Origin: Lathyrus oleraceus
Lineage: Eukaryota; Streptophyta; Magnoliopsida; Fabales; Fabaceae
DNA: 64,000 nt
Assembly: GCF_024323335.1 (NCBI RefSeq)
Contig: NC_066580.1
Coordinates: forward strand, 143,396,188 to 143,460,187
Direction of reading: 5' to 3'
This document shows, one piece after another, positions 34,770 to 47,710 of the stretch (positions within the stretch are counted from its first letter, which is position 1; each line of letters opens with the position of its first letter). A model generated the notes under the pieces. It worked only from the letters and a program-made list of their open reading frames with translations. It searched no databases and was not told the DNA's origin. A program made the position numbers and the translations under genes.

Positions 34770-35809
34770 TTTTCTAACTGATGCGCGCAAGTGCAGATTC
34801 TAATCCTTTAAGACAGAGAGAATACTAGAATGATCTGCAAAATTAGATTCTCTAATTAAGTCGAAAAAGATCTTTTAAGATTAACTTTAGAATATGTAAA
34901 CCAAGTAAATTAATGAAGAGTAAATATTTTAATTCTTCCTCTTATTATTCAACTTTACTAATCCTTATTTTCTTTTATCCATTTCTCTATAATTATTTAT
35001 ACACCTTTTAGCTTTTATTTTTTATTTCTTCAATTCATGTTTCATATCCGAATTATGTTCCATTTTGTTGGTTGAAAGTATCGAAGCGGAAATAGCAAAG
35101 TTCATCTTAATATACATTGAGTTTTACACAACACAAGAAAGATGACTTCAATATCATGTAGCACCACCAATAAACAAGTATAAAATAGACGGTTTTTAAC
35201 ATACAAGGGGACAAATATTGTATATCCACTAAAATATTGAAGACACTTTTGGTTTTCTGCATAAGGGGCCAAATGTACCAAAAATTAAAGGTACATTTGA
35301 GAAAAAAATTAAATAAACAAACAATAAGGTTTTACAAAATAGTTTGGTTTATCATCAAACAATAACATCATGAATGATATAATATAAGTCTAGCAAATAA
35401 GGCATGCTTTCAACTAAATTAATAATGAAAATTTAGAAAGATTTGTATTAGAATGTTGAGAATAATGTTTATATTGGCTCAACCCTTTACGTCCTCGCAT
35501 GGGGAATACTCCAATCTTGGTGGAGAATCCATCAATTTTTTCTTCTTCCAAAATAATTTTTAGTTATAGAAAGAGTTTGTAATACAAGATTTGTGACAAA
35601 TTTGCTTTCAAATTACTTCAGATTTTAACTTCATTAAATCTTTATCAGGATTGTTATTCAACCACTAAAATCCTATGGAATCATGATGTCCTTCCTTATT
35701 TGCATCAACTCCTTTATTGATGAGTTTGTTCCATTAGAATATGTCAAAACGGACACCTTAAGAAACTCCTCACACTTAAAAAGAGATAAGATTTCTTCCG
35801 TTGCTTTTG
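34770..35809. other. Downstream gap without a recognised gene
   Basis: A/T-rich, all frames closed. The first 200 bp would hold the 3' UTR of the TRM-like gene. The part near 35460-35800 may be decayed retrotransposon flank, but no motif is convincing. Confidence 0.4.
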
Positions 35810-36461
35810 AGGAAATTAAGACACAATAACAGACTAATACGCGATGGATATAAAATTCTTCAAATTTGTAGGAATCTTGAAGATCAACAACAAATATAAG
35901 ACGGCAAATCGACTAAACAAAAGTACAAAAAGAACACCGATATTTTTAACGTGAAAAATCCCTCAATATGAGAGTAAAAACCACGATTCGTCCAGATCAA
36001 AGAAATAACTCCACTATAATCAATTAAGGGTATAAGATGGTCTTAAAGTAATTCACAGACTAGTGCTAACAACCGCAAATCACAAAGTAAACTAGCTTAC
36101 AAATAAGAATCAAAAAGCTGAAAAATTTCTCAGATATGCAGCTTCAGTACGAAGCAAATAACTCTCACCTTAGACTTTGTTTTGAAATTTTGAATGTTCA
36201 AAAGTTATATACATGTGCGACAAACCTGTCCTCCAAATTTGAGCACAATCTGACGGTTAACGAATCGAGGATCGTCAATTTAGTGAGATTGATTGCAGAA
36301 AAATAAAAATAAATTTCTCTCCTTTTTTCTCTCTTTTGAATCCTTACTTTCTCTCTATCTCTCTCAACCCTAAATTGATCATCTCCACTTAAATAAGTGA
36401 GACAAATGGGATAATCATATTTGGGTTTTTCTCCACATAGGAAGGGAGCCCAAACCTAACA
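35810..36461 (-). repeat. 3' LTR of Copia-C (left edge approximate)
   Basis: In element orientation it begins TGTTAGGTTTGGGCTCCC at 36461, directly after the PPT TGAAGGGGAGAAT (about 36462-36474). The left end is placed near 35810 (plus-strand TGAGGAAATTAAG) by the expected CA end only. The 5' LTR has been lost, so this cannot be confirmed. Confidence 0.6.
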
Positions 36462-38680
36462 ATTCTCCCCTTCACAACTATGTGGAAGAAATCGTCATTC
36501 CGACGATATCACAACAAGCTTCAAATGTTCCTCTTCATATTTCTTTAGTTATCATATCAAAATCATTATCATTTGTATGAACTTTAGCTAACCCTAACAA
36601 CTTAGCATCCAAAACATCATGTATCCAATGATATCTCACATCAATGTGTTTGGACCTACTATGAAAAGTCGGATTCTTACCAAGATGGATATCGCTTTGA
36701 CTATCAACAAATAACACATATTTGTCTTGAACAAAACCAAGCTCCTGCAAAAAAAAATTCAACCATAGTAACTCTTTGCATGCTTCAGTTATTGCAATGA
36801 ACTTAGCCTCTGTCATAGACAATGCTACATACTTTTGCAATCTGGACTGTCAAGCCACAACTCCCCCTGCAAATTTAATCATGTAGCCCGAAATAAACTT
36901 TCTAGAATCAATGTCTCTAGCCATATCAGATTCAGAGTACCCCACTAGAGTAGGCTTATCTCCTCCAAAATAAAGTCTCACATAAGTAGTACCGCGAAGA
37001 TACCTTAAAACCATTTTACAGCATTCCAATGTTGTCTAGATGAATTTGACAAAAATCTACTGATTGTACCAATAACGTGTACTATATCTGGTCTTGTGCA
37101 CACCATTGCATATATCAAACTACCCACAATAGGCGTATAAGGAACATGTTTCATATAAAATGCTTCATTTTCACTTGAAGGACTTTGATTAGAACTCAAC
37201 TTGAAATGAGTCACGAGAGAAGTGCTTACCGCCTTAGAACTTTCCATTTTAAATCATTACAGCACTCTTTCGATATAATATTCTTGTGAAATCCAAAGTT
37301 TCTTCTCTTTTCTGTTACGCATGATTCTAATGTCAAGAATCTCTTTATCTACTCACACGCCTTTCCTGGTAAATAACTCTCTCAATTACTTCTTTAAACT
37401 TTTAACGTTAGAAATATGTTTCCCTACAATAAGCATATCATCAACATATAACAACAGGATAATGAAGTCATCTTTAGAAAATTTTCTAACATAGATGCAA
37501 TGATTTAAAGTAATATTCTGATATCCTTGATCACACATAACATACTCAAACTTCTTGTACCACTGCCTTGGAGCTTGCTTCAACCCATATAAACTCTTTA
37601 TAAATCTACACACATGATATTATTTACCTTTAACTTGAAAACCATCTGGTTGTTTCATGTAGATCTCTTCCTCCAAATCACGATGAAGGAAAGTCATTTT
37701 CACATCCATTTGCTCAACCTTTAAATTAAGAGTAGCATCCAAAATCAACATGGTTCTAATTTATGACATCTTTACAATAGGTGAGAAAATATCATTAAAA
37801 TAAACACCCTTTCTTTGACGGAAACTTTTCACCACTAATATGACTTTACATCTTAGAGACTTAGAGTTGCTCTCATGTTTAACTTTATAAATTCATTTGT
37901 TTTCCACATCCCTTTTTCCTTTAGGAAGCTTCACTAAATAATAAGTATGATTATCATGCAATGATTTCATCTCATCATGCATTACATCCATCCATTTTTT
38001 ATTTTCATCACTTTCTATGGCCTCTTGAAAACACTCGGGTTCATCCTCATCAGTCAAGATCACATACTCATCAAAATTATACCTTGTAAAAGGTTGTCTC
38101 TTCCTGTTAAACCTCCTAAGTTGAACTTGATGTGACTCTCGAGCTTTACTAAGATTCTCATCCTGTGACATATCGCTTTCTCGTTCACCATTATTAGTTG
38201 GAATTTTATATCATCTCCAAGTTGTTGATTATCAACATAATCATATGGCTCACTATTGTGATCATCACTACCAGTAGCATTCAGATTATGACTAGGTAAC
38301 TGAACTGCATCAACATTAGACAAACTAATATCTTTATTAGGTGTATCCCTCTCTACCTTTTCAATCTCTTTAATATTTTGGTCTTCCATAAACACCACAA
38401 CGTAGCTTCGGATAAGCTTCTTCCCTACGGGATCATACAACATGTAACCAAACTCATCTTGCCCATAGTCGATGAAGATACATTGTTTTCACTTTTTACA
38501 TCCAATTTGGATCTTTCATCCTTTGGAATATGCTCAAAATCAATTTTGTGTTGTGTGAGTTTAATAAAAACTAGAGAGTTTAAACAAAATATAAATCTCA
38601 CAACCATAATAGAAATGACTAAAGGGAAAATAAAACAGAATTTAATTTTATCCAGAAACATTAATTCCCAAAGGTAACAC
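36462..38680 (-). pseudogene. Copia-C: TNT1-like copia pol remnant, 5' truncated
   Basis: In order on the minus strand: end of integrase (HIPKDERSKLDVKS near 38540, FIDYGQDEFGYMLYDPVGKKLIRS, 38480-38395), a linker, RT start (FQEAIESDENKKWMDVMHDEM near 38010-37960), [15 protein letters not shown] (37600-37550), [12 protein letters not shown] (about 37455-37425), then YTPIVGSLIYAMVCTRPDI (37150-37080), and RNase H (SMTEAKFIAITEACKELLW, DSQSDIHLGKNP, SRSKHIDVRYHWI, 36830-36620). Several stops and frame changes. Gag, protease and most of integrase are missing. Motifs fit the TNT1/Tork lineage. Confidence 0.85.
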
Positions 38681-38689
38681 AACCATTTT

Positions 38690-39854
38690 TGTTAAGAGAA
38701 GAAACAAATATGACATAAGTCACACTCCTTTGCTTAAACAAACATGATGGGTTAGATATATTAATATAACTCAAAGATCAGAAGATAGAAAATTCTCAGA
38801 AGAATTTTGACTCAGGACCTTCTGAACAAGAAAATCATTTCACATAGTGAACTAACTGGTTCAGAGTTAGATCATTCAGAATCATATATAAAGTTGAAGG
38901 AAAATATGCACTATATAAAAAAAAGTAATAGAAAATGGGAGAGATACACAGTATTAAAAACACGTACATCATCAACCAACGGTCATTATCCAACAGCTAG
39001 GAAACCAAGTGTCAGAAAACCTTTCAGATTCATGACACATAAGTGGACAGATGTCAAAAACAATTTTCCCCACATATATGCTATCAGATATAGCAAATCA
39101 AATTCTAAGCATCAGAGAATGAGTTGCTCAGATTCTACTACTCATCGGAAGCTAGTTTAGAGATTTTGACTACAATAACTTTTGATCATCATTAGACTTT
39201 GATCCTCCTTTTAGAAGCAATCATTATTCTTTAACAAAATACATGTTCATATTATTTTTTATTAAATCAAAGTTTTCAATAGTAAGAGGCTTGGTAAATA
39301 TATCAGCCTATTGATGATCTTTATCAATGAACTCTATATATATCACACCCTTTTGAACATAGTCTCTAAGAAAATGATGTTTTATTTCTATGTGCTTGGT
39401 TCTACAATGTTGAATAGGATTCTTTGTCAAACAAATTGCATTAGTATTATCACAAAATATTGGAATATTGTTTCCACTTATCTGATAGTCTTCCAACTGA
39501 TATTTCATCCAGAGTAGTTGTGTGCAACAACTTGAAGTTGACATGTATTCTGCTTCTGTTGTAGACACAACGATTGTTGTTTGTCTTTTACTAGCCTAGG
39601 ATATTAGGTTTTCACCTATGAATTGAGAGCTTCCACTAGTGGATTTTATTTCAATTATATCCCCAATATAGTCAGCATCATAGAATCCAACTAGCTTATC
39701 ATCTAAGGATTTCTTATAAAGTAACCCTAGATTGATTGTTCCCTTCAGATATCTAAAGATCCTCTTAACAACTGTTAAATGAGTTTCTCTAGGATCTGAC
39801 TAAAATGTTTCACACAGACAGATATTGAATAAAATATTTGATCTAGAAGTTGTT
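38690..39854 (-). pseudogene. SIRE-C, 3' piece: RT end, RNase H and probable 3' UTR/LTR
   Basis: On the minus strand from 39854: SNILFNICLCETF, SDPRETHLTVVKRIFRYLKGTINLGLLYKKS, STTEAEYMSTSSCCTQLLWMKYQLEDYQI, DNTNAICLTKNP, TKHIEIKHHFLRDYVQKGVIYIEF (39560-39310), all SIRE-like. Stops interrupt it. From about 39200 to 38690 the sequence is non-coding and contains TAATGACCGTTGG and CTCTCCCATTTTC words like SIRE LTRs, but its limits were not found. The other half of this element is at 51662-53231, displaced by the nested insertions. Confidence 0.82.
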
Positions 39855-42046
39855 TGCAGCGGTAAATTCATGGTCGTCAAGCTATGGATAAACTTGACGT
39901 CAGTAAAAAAAGAGTCGCCACCGCGTTTTTATTGTTTTCAAAGGAAAAGGGAAAAGTACGAATAAAACCCAAAGATAATAAATTTTCAAATCAAAACTAA
40001 TAAAATGTCATAGATTACAGGTAAGGGGGTTGATTACACAGAGGGAAGATGTTAGCACTCAAAGTGTCCTAAGTACTCCTAGGGAGCCATTTTTGTATGC
40101 ATATGTTTTAGGTATAAATGATGTTTGATAAAATATAGAGTGAGGGGATGAGAAAAGAATTAATTGATTATATTTTTGTGTTTGAGAAGACCTTCGGTCT
40201 TATGCCTACGTACCAACATAAAAATGAGGGATGAAAACCCCATAGTTCGTAGTAAAAATTTCAAAGAAATTGGTGAATTAATTTTAACAAAAATTTAAAT
40301 GAAAAGGAACGAAAATGCCAAAGATTTGAATGGGGTTGTTAGTTCTTTTTTTCTTTTTGAAATTAAAGTCAGTATGGTTAAGTTGATTCACAAGTTTGAT
40401 TTAAGAAAATGTTTAAAAAATTCAATGGTGTAAGGCCAAAGTTTCTAATCAATAAAACATGTCTAAGTTTGAAATCACAAGCAAAGAATTTTGAAAAAGG
40501 GGAGAGATTTTTGAAATTAAAGAAGTGGGAGGAGATGAAGAGACTACCCTAAGCAAAAATATAAGAAGTGGGAGGAGATGAAAAATTTCATATAGAAACC
40601 CATTTTCCTTTGGACTTTAATAAGCAACAAGCAATAAACAATAAGCAATATACAAGCATCATCTAAAAACCAAGGCATCAAATAAAGATATCCATCTCAT
40701 CCAAGCAAGCAATCAAATAACTAGCAGTCTTCAGTATCTTCTAGTGTATCCGATTAAATATTCCTTGATCAACTCAGAACAAATATCAGACATAAATAAT
40801 GATTAAAATATAAATATTAAGCACAGAGACAGAGTAGCGGATGAATCAAAAGGGCATCCAAGGTCTTTCATCAGACGAATGCATAGTCAAAGATAGCTCA
40901 ATCTCAGATGTTGGCATTAGTCAAGTCCTTTAGCACATGAAAATTTTCCTAATTCTAAGTCCAGAAGTTCAGATCAAATCCCAACAGTCCAACCAGATGT
41001 TTTTTAGGGTTTTTGTTGTTATTAGGTGTTTTAAGGTCCTAAGACCACAAACAAAATAAAAGACAAACAAACAATATATACAATCACAGGATTTGGCTCA
41101 AATGAGCAAAGTGAAAAGGACTTGAAACATAAACAAGTTGCATGAAAATGTAAATGGCAATGAATGATAAAGGTACTGAAATTTAAATTGCATAAATTAA
41201 ATGACTTGAAAATAAAACAACATTAATTAAGAAGTTAGTCAATGGTTAGTCAAATGTTAGCGATTAGTTTTAATTAATTAATTCATTCTTTGGAGAACAC
41301 TCAACCACTCATTCACAAGTATGAATCCTTGAACCAAGACATCATCCATGAGAAGGGCTCCAACTTGGATATATCAACAACTGTGCCACTAGCTCTCATG
41401 AATGGGAAAAAGGTCAAGTTTCCATACAATGCCACGAAGAATGGGAGACTTAAAATCTCACTTACTAGAATGATATGCCTTAAGGGACAGATTTAGCTCT
41501 ATGTTAAGCAATCGTAATTAGAGTTATGTAGAAGTCACAACTATCTGAGGTCGGTGAAATAAAAATATAGGTGTTAATGCATGTTAGAGATTTGGTACAA
41601 AGAACCAAACTCCTAAAACATACCACACACTAAAAGAAATGGGAATGACCTATCTCAGTTAGACTTATGTTGATTCATCTGACATAAGGTCATTGATGAA
41701 TCAACTAACATTTAGACATTAGAGAAACCATTGGTCAAATAAAGGATTAGGAAAGAATAGGGATGAAGATGAAGAGGGAAGGGGAAATAGAAACACAAAT
41801 TGATCATAAGAGGAATTTCATCTAATCAATACCATTCATTCATTTTGGGAGAAAGTCAAACACCGAAGCCCTAGCTCCGGTCATCTTCTCTGATGGACCA
41901 CACCGGATTGGCCCACCCTCAACCAATCAGAAAATGAAAAGTAAGGACACTATTTTAAAGGAAAAATTCTCAGGAAATCAAATCTGGCCTCAATTTCTTC
42001 CAATTCTAAGTATATTGAAAGATACATGGATTTGAAATTTGAGGTG
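39855..42046 (-). repeat. Solo Tat/Ogre LTR, 3' portion (left of the Tekay insertion)
   Basis: In element orientation this is the LTR 3' part, ending TACCGCTGCA at 39855. It carries AGAGTCGCCA (plus reading) at 39911-39920 and the TACGTAGGCATAAGACC word near 40200. No PBS or internal region follows: SIRE-C coding resumes directly, so this is a solo LTR, probably left by LTR-LTR recombination. Together with 49752-51661 the LTR is about 4.1 kb. Candidate target duplications are TTGTT at 39850-39854 and CTATT at 51662-51666, matching at 3 of 5 with transitions only. Confidence 0.82.
42042..42046. repeat. Tekay target-site duplication, left (AGGTG)
   Basis: Identical to 49747-49751. Confidence 0.93.
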
Positions 42047-42726
42047 TGTAACACCCTTCTAAAATACCCCAATAATTGATTAAAACAACAAAATATAAAT
42101 CAGAGTAGATATGCAATTTCAGGGTGTCACACTTTACACTTCACACCATTCACCAAAATAACTGGTCATGCTCATTTATTAATCAAAACAAGGCATTGCA
42201 CAATCCGCAGCGGATAGAAATTTAACAACATGCAAACCATGTAACACATTACATGTAAAGTTATTCAACAACCAAATGAAAACAAGGTAAAACATCCCGT
42301 CCCGATGTTACATATACCAGAGCATGACCCACTAAGGAACTACACTAGACTTCAAGCACTAGCTTCTACTCAATCACTGCGCGTTACTTGAAACATAGTT
42401 GTAAGGGTGAGTTCCTCAATCGATATAATAAGCATTATAAAATATCATGTAATGCTAAGTATTTTAACACATTCATCACCCTAATCATATCACACATTCA
42501 GCAACGGCAACATCAACTTAAAATCATAATCATACCCAACCCAACACACAAAACACACGTATAATATTGGAATACATCCATTCATATTATACGCCATACA
42601 TACATTATGCAATGAGACTCCATGCATGCGGTACCGACTATTCGTGAACACATAGTTCAACCTCACCGATCAAACCCAGATACGGCTACCAAGCTCACTA
42701 GTCCCACTCATTTGAGACCTAGTGAC

Positions 42727-42934
42727 TCACTCACTAATTCCTCACCATGGGAATTAGCTACCACCCCAAGGGCTATGCTATGCACGCTAAATCACCTAGC
42801 ATGCAAACATCAACAACAATCCACAATAACTCACTCACTAATTCCTCACTATGGGAATTAGCTACCACCATAAAGGCCATACTATGCACGCTAAATCACC
42901 TAGCATGCAACCATCAACAACAATCCACAATGGA
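42727..42934. repeat. 104 bp tandem duplication in the Tekay LTR
   Basis: Units start TCACTCACTAATTCCTCAC at 42727 and 42831 and run through GGGAATTAGCTACCACC to CAACAACAATCCACAAT. The same pair occurs in the other LTR at about 48391-48598. Confidence 0.92.
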
Positions 42935-43270
42935 CATATGCTCACACTCTAAGCCATAAACAGTCCATCATACATCATACATACATCACACTCCAATCAA
43001 CAATAGATATATTCACATCATTATGCATACCATCACACACCATCAGCATATTTATCACATAATCATATCATGTCATGCCAAAATAATAAATCACAGTATT
43101 AGCACACTCTACTAATACCTATACTGCACAAAACAACGGGAAATGATCCCTACGACAACATACATACAGTATATCATTCACCCATATAGGCCACTCATCA
43201 AATGTGTACACCTAATTCCATTCCAGAACGTACACAATATTTAAATATCAATTTTTCACTTTTCAAACAG

Positions 43271-43450
43271 TGTTAACCGGTTAACGCCCTGGGTTAACCG
43301 GTTAACGCAACACAGAACACGCTTCCTGGCACATTTTAACAATGTTAACCGGTTAACACCCTGGGTTAACCGGTTAACGCAAGACAGACAGCAATTTCTC
43401 ATAATTCATAACAGTGTTAACCGGTTAACACCCTGGGTTAACCGGTTAAC
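43271..43450. repeat. Six copies of the palindrome GTTAACCGGTTAAC in three pairs
   Basis: Each pair is GTTAACCGGTTAAC, a 7 bp spacer (GCCCTGG or ACCCTGG), then the palindrome again, followed by GCAA(G/C)ACAGA. Pairs start at about 43272, 43343 and 43414. The other LTR carries the same set at about 48935-49115. Confidence 0.95.
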
Positions 43451-44082
43451 GCAAGACAGAAAGCTGTTCCTGCGCTAACACGAACAGAATGCAGATTTCC
43501 CGCATTTCTCGCCGTCGGAGGACTTCCGGACCTCCGATTTCAATTCCGTAAAAAGCTACACGTCCAGAAATTTACGACTCACCCACATATAGATTCAATT
43601 ACAGTTTTAACATAACTTATTCATCCCAATTTGCAGCATTCATCATCCCAATTAGGGTCAATTCAATGGCTTATTACTACCCATTACATGTTAACCCATA
43701 ATACCCATTAAACGACGATAAACCCCCCTTACCTGAGTTAATCCGGCAATTGATTCTTTGACCTTCAACAATCGTGAATTCTCCTCTTGAGCCCTAGCCT
43801 CTTCTTCTCCCTTTCTCAGTTTCTTCTCTTTCTCTCAATGTTACGTGTTCTCTGCTTTCACGTGAAAACCCTTTTTACCAAATGGGACCTTTACTGATTC
43901 CAACTTATAATTCCAATAATAATAATCCAATAATATTCCAATTATTTAATTAAATTAATAAATATACTAATAATAATATATATGAATGGTTTATCTAAAT
44001 AATACCCTCTCATTCATATTATCATCATAATATACTATTAAACTTAAATTAAATAATTATCATATTTTATCGGGGTGTTACA

Positions 44083-44095
44083 ACTCTCCCCCACT
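44083..44095 (-). promoter_or_regulatory. Tekay polypurine tract
   Basis: AGTGGGGGAGAGT on the minus strand, directly next to the 3' LTR. Confidence 0.85.
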
Positions 44096-44124
44096 AAAAG
44101 AGTTTTCGTCCTCGAAAACATACC

Positions 44125-47100
44125 TCAAGCGAATAACTCTGGATAAGACTCCTTCATCTGATTCTCAAGTTCCCAAGTCACATTGCCACCTGCTGGTCCT
44201 CCCCAAACTACCTTTACCAAAGCAATCTCTTTACCCCGCAACTGCTTCAACTCTCAATCCTCGATCCTCATAGGTGATGTTTCAACAGTCAGGTTATCTC
44301 TCACCTGTACATCATCTACTTGGACCACATGCGACGGATCAGGAATGTACCTCCTCAACTGAGACACATGAAAAACCTCATGCAATTTCGCAAGTGACGG
44401 CGGTAAAGCGATACGATAGGCTACCTCCCCTATCCTCTCCAAAATCTGATAAGGACCAATAAATCGAGGTGTCAACTTCTTCGACTTCAAAGCTCGACCA
44501 ACCCCAGTTATCGGAGTAACACGAAGAAACACATGATCTCCCTCTTGAAACTCAAGTGACTTCCTCCTCTTGTCGTGATAATTCTTCTGACGACTCTGAG
44601 CAATCCTCATCTTCTCCTGAATCATCTTAATCTTTTCCGTAGTTTGTTGAACAATCTCCGGTCCAACCACAGCACTCTCACCGGACTCATACCAACATAA
44701 AGGTGTCCGACATCTCCTACCATACAAAGCTTCAAACGGTGCCATACCAATGCTCGAATGAAAACTATTATTGTAGGTAAACTCAATCAAAGGTAAATAA
44801 CAGTCCCAAGCACCTCCCTTTTCCAAAACACAAGCCCTCAAAAGATCCTCCAGTGACTGAATCGTCCTCTCAGTCTGACCATCAGTCTGCGGATGATATG
44901 CAGAACTCAATCTCAGCTTAGTTCCCAAAGCCCTCTGCAAACCTTCCCAGAACTTCGATGTAAATCTAGGATCTCTGTCCGAAACAATACTCGACGGAAT
45001 ACCATGCAAACTTACAATTTTCTCAATATACAACTCAGTTAATCTCTCTAACGGATAATCCATTCTGATCGGAATGAAATGAGCCGATTTTGTCAATCTG
45101 TCAACAATCACCCAAATAGCTTCAAAATTCTTAATTGTCCTCGGTAAACCAGAAACAAAATCCATACTGATACTATCCCACTTCCACTCTGGAATAGCCA
45201 ACGGTTGCATTAGCCCAGACGGCTTCTGATGCTCAATCTTTGACTTCTGACAAGTCAAACAAGAATAAACAAAACTCGCAATTTCTCTCTTCATTCCCGG
45301 CCACCAAAATAACTTTTTCAAATCATGATACATCTTCGTAGCCCCAGGATGAATACTCAGGCCACTACGATGTCCTTCCTCAAGAATACTCTTCTTAAGT
45401 TCGGTAACATCCGGAATACACACCCGATTACCAAATTTCAAAACACCATTCTCATCAACTCTGAATTCACCACCTTGACCTTGATTCACTAGAGTCAACT
45501 TATCAACCAAAAGCACATCGGATTTCTGACCCTCTCTAATCTCATCCAGAATACCACTCGTTAACTTCAACATTCCCAATTTAACACTATTGTGAGTACT
45601 CTCACACACCAAACTCAAGTCTCTAAACTGCTCAATTAAATCCAATTCCTTAACCATTAACATAGACATATGCAATGATTTCCGACTCAATGCATCAGCC
45701 ACTACGTTTGCTTTACCCGGATGGTAATTCAAACCAAAGTCATAATCCTTCAGAAACTCTAACCATCTTCTCTATCTCATATTCAGCTCTTTCTGATCAA
45801 ACAAATACTTTAAACTTTTATGGTCACTGAAAACCTCAAATCTTGACCCGTACAAGTAATGCCTCCATAACTTCAGAACAAATACCACAGCTGCCAACTC
45901 TAAATCGTGTGTCGGATAGTTCCTCTCATGAACCTTCAGTTGTCTCGAAGCATAAGCTACAACCTGCTTATTCTGCATCAAAACACCACCCAAACCCAAC
46001 AATGAAGCATCATAGTAAACCTCAAATGGTTCCGATGGACTTGGTAATATCAGAATAGGAGCAGTAGTTAACCTTCTCTTTAACTCTTGGAAACCTTCTT
46101 CACACTTTGAGTCCCAAACAAACGCTTGCCCCTTTCTAGTCAACATCGTCAACGGTAACGCCAACTTAGAAAATCCCTCAATGAATTTCCTATAATAACC
46201 TGCAAGTCCAAGAAAACTCCTTATCTCAGAAACTGACTTCGGAGCTTCCCACTTAGATACCGCTTCTATCTTAGAAGGATCAACAACAACACCACCTCTT
46301 GAAACCACATGACCAAGAAAACTAACCTCTTCTAACCAAAATTCACACTTGGACAGTTTAGCAAATAACTTCTTTTCTCGTAGAACTCCTAAAACCACTC
46401 TCAAATGTTCAGCATGCTCTTCTTCAGATTTCGAATACACCAAAATATCGTCAATAAACACCACAACAAACTTGTCTAGGTACGGATGGAAAATCCTATT
46501 CATATACTCCATAAATACCCCAGGCGCATTAGTCACACCAAAAGGCATTACAGAATACTCAAAATGTCCATACCTTGTTCTGAAAGCAGTCTTCTGAATA
46601 TCCTCAGTTTTCACACGTATCTGATGATACCCCGATCTCAAATCTATTTTGCTGAACACACTCGCACCAACCAACTGATCCATCAAATCATCAATCCTCG
46701 GCAAAGGATACCGATTCTTGATCGTCACTTTATTCAGTTACCTGTAGTCCACACACAACCTCATAGTACCTTCTTTCTTCTTAACCAATAACACTGGTGC
46801 GCCCCACGGTGACACACTCGGACGAATAAATTTCTTATCCAACAGATCTTCCAACTGACTCTTCAATTCAGTTAACTCAACAGCAGACATACGGTACGGA
46901 GCCATCGACACCAGCCTAGTACCAGGTACCAAATCAATCGAGAACTCAACTTCACGCTCTGGCGGTAATTCATTCACTTCTTCAGGAAACACATCAGGAA
47001 AATCACACACCACGGCTAGATCGCAAATCACCAGTTTATCTTTAGCCTCCAAAGTCGCTAACAGCATAAACAACTCTGCCCCATCTGCTACTGCCTCATC

Positions 47101-47586
47101 AAAGGGAGTGTAATACTTCGACAGCTCTGTGAACTTAGCAGCATACTCAGTAACAGACCGGTTGCCCTGCTTCACTTCTAAGAACTCTATCTCTTTCTTT
47201 CCTCTGACATCCTCTGGAAAGTACTTCCTCAGGAATCTCTCTCTGAACACCGCCCAAGTGATCTCAGCACTCCCAGCAGCTTCCAACTCAGTGCGGGCAG
47301 CAACCCACCAATCATCTGCTTCCTCTGACAGCATATGCGTACAGAACCTGACCTTCTGGTTATCGGCACACTCAGTCACTCGGAAGATCCTTTCGATCTC
47401 CTTCAACCACTTCTGAGCACCATCTGTATCGTATGCTCCCTTGAACATTGGAGGATTGTTCTTCTGGAACTCACTCAGTTGACGAGCAGCTCCCATTCCC
47501 ACAACATTCGGATTCCCTCCAAGTACTCCAGCTAGCATACCCAGAGCCTCAGCAATCGCAGCATCGTCTCTACCTCTTCCAGCCAT
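44125..47586 (-). pseudogene. Tekay gag-pol: gag, RT, RNase H, integrase, chromodomain; no protease
   Basis: ATG at 47586 ([16 protein letters not shown]). Gag ([47 protein letters not shown]) stops short at about 47090 and runs in frame into the pre-RT segment ([19 protein letters not shown]). RT has [24 protein letters not shown] and [13 protein letters not shown] (about 46465-46430). RNase H follows ([20 protein letters not shown]), then the integrase HHCC (CLTCQKSK), catalytic core (SMDFVSGLP, SDRDPRFTS, YHPQTDGQTERTIQSLED), GPY motif (PRFIGPYQILERIGEVAYRI) and a chromodomain after a stop (VVWGGPAGGNVTWELE, 44230-44130). Stops: TAA near 46738, TAG near 45772, TGA at 44254. All three fit C-to-T changes (Gln, Gln, Arg codons). 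Otherwise in good condition. Confidence 0.95.
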
Positions 47587-47694
47587 CTCTATTATGAGAA
47601 CCCAACAAGCTAAAACAATAAGTACTGATAGGGTTACACAACACCTATCACATACAGGGAAACAGAATAATTACGACTCGACTCGACCGACTAT

Positions 47695-47706
47695 GCTCTG
47701 ATACCA
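47695..47706 (-). promoter_or_regulatory. Tekay primer binding site
   Basis: TGGTATCAGAGC on the minus strand, four bases inside the 5' LTR: a perfect initiator-Met tRNA PBS. Confidence 0.93.
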
Positions 47707-47710
47707 CTAA

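Larger units (their letters stand above)
42047..44082 (-). repeat. Tekay 3' LTR (left copy)
   Basis: Ends TGTAACACC...GGTGTTACA. Contains a 104 bp tandem duplication at 42727-42934 and six GTTAACCGGTTAAC palindromes at about 43272-43450. Confidence 0.95.

Noticed and set aside
38807..39160. Plus-strand open frame of 117 codons
   Set aside because: Antisense to the SIRE-C 3' UTR/LTR region, and the peptide has no recognised family.
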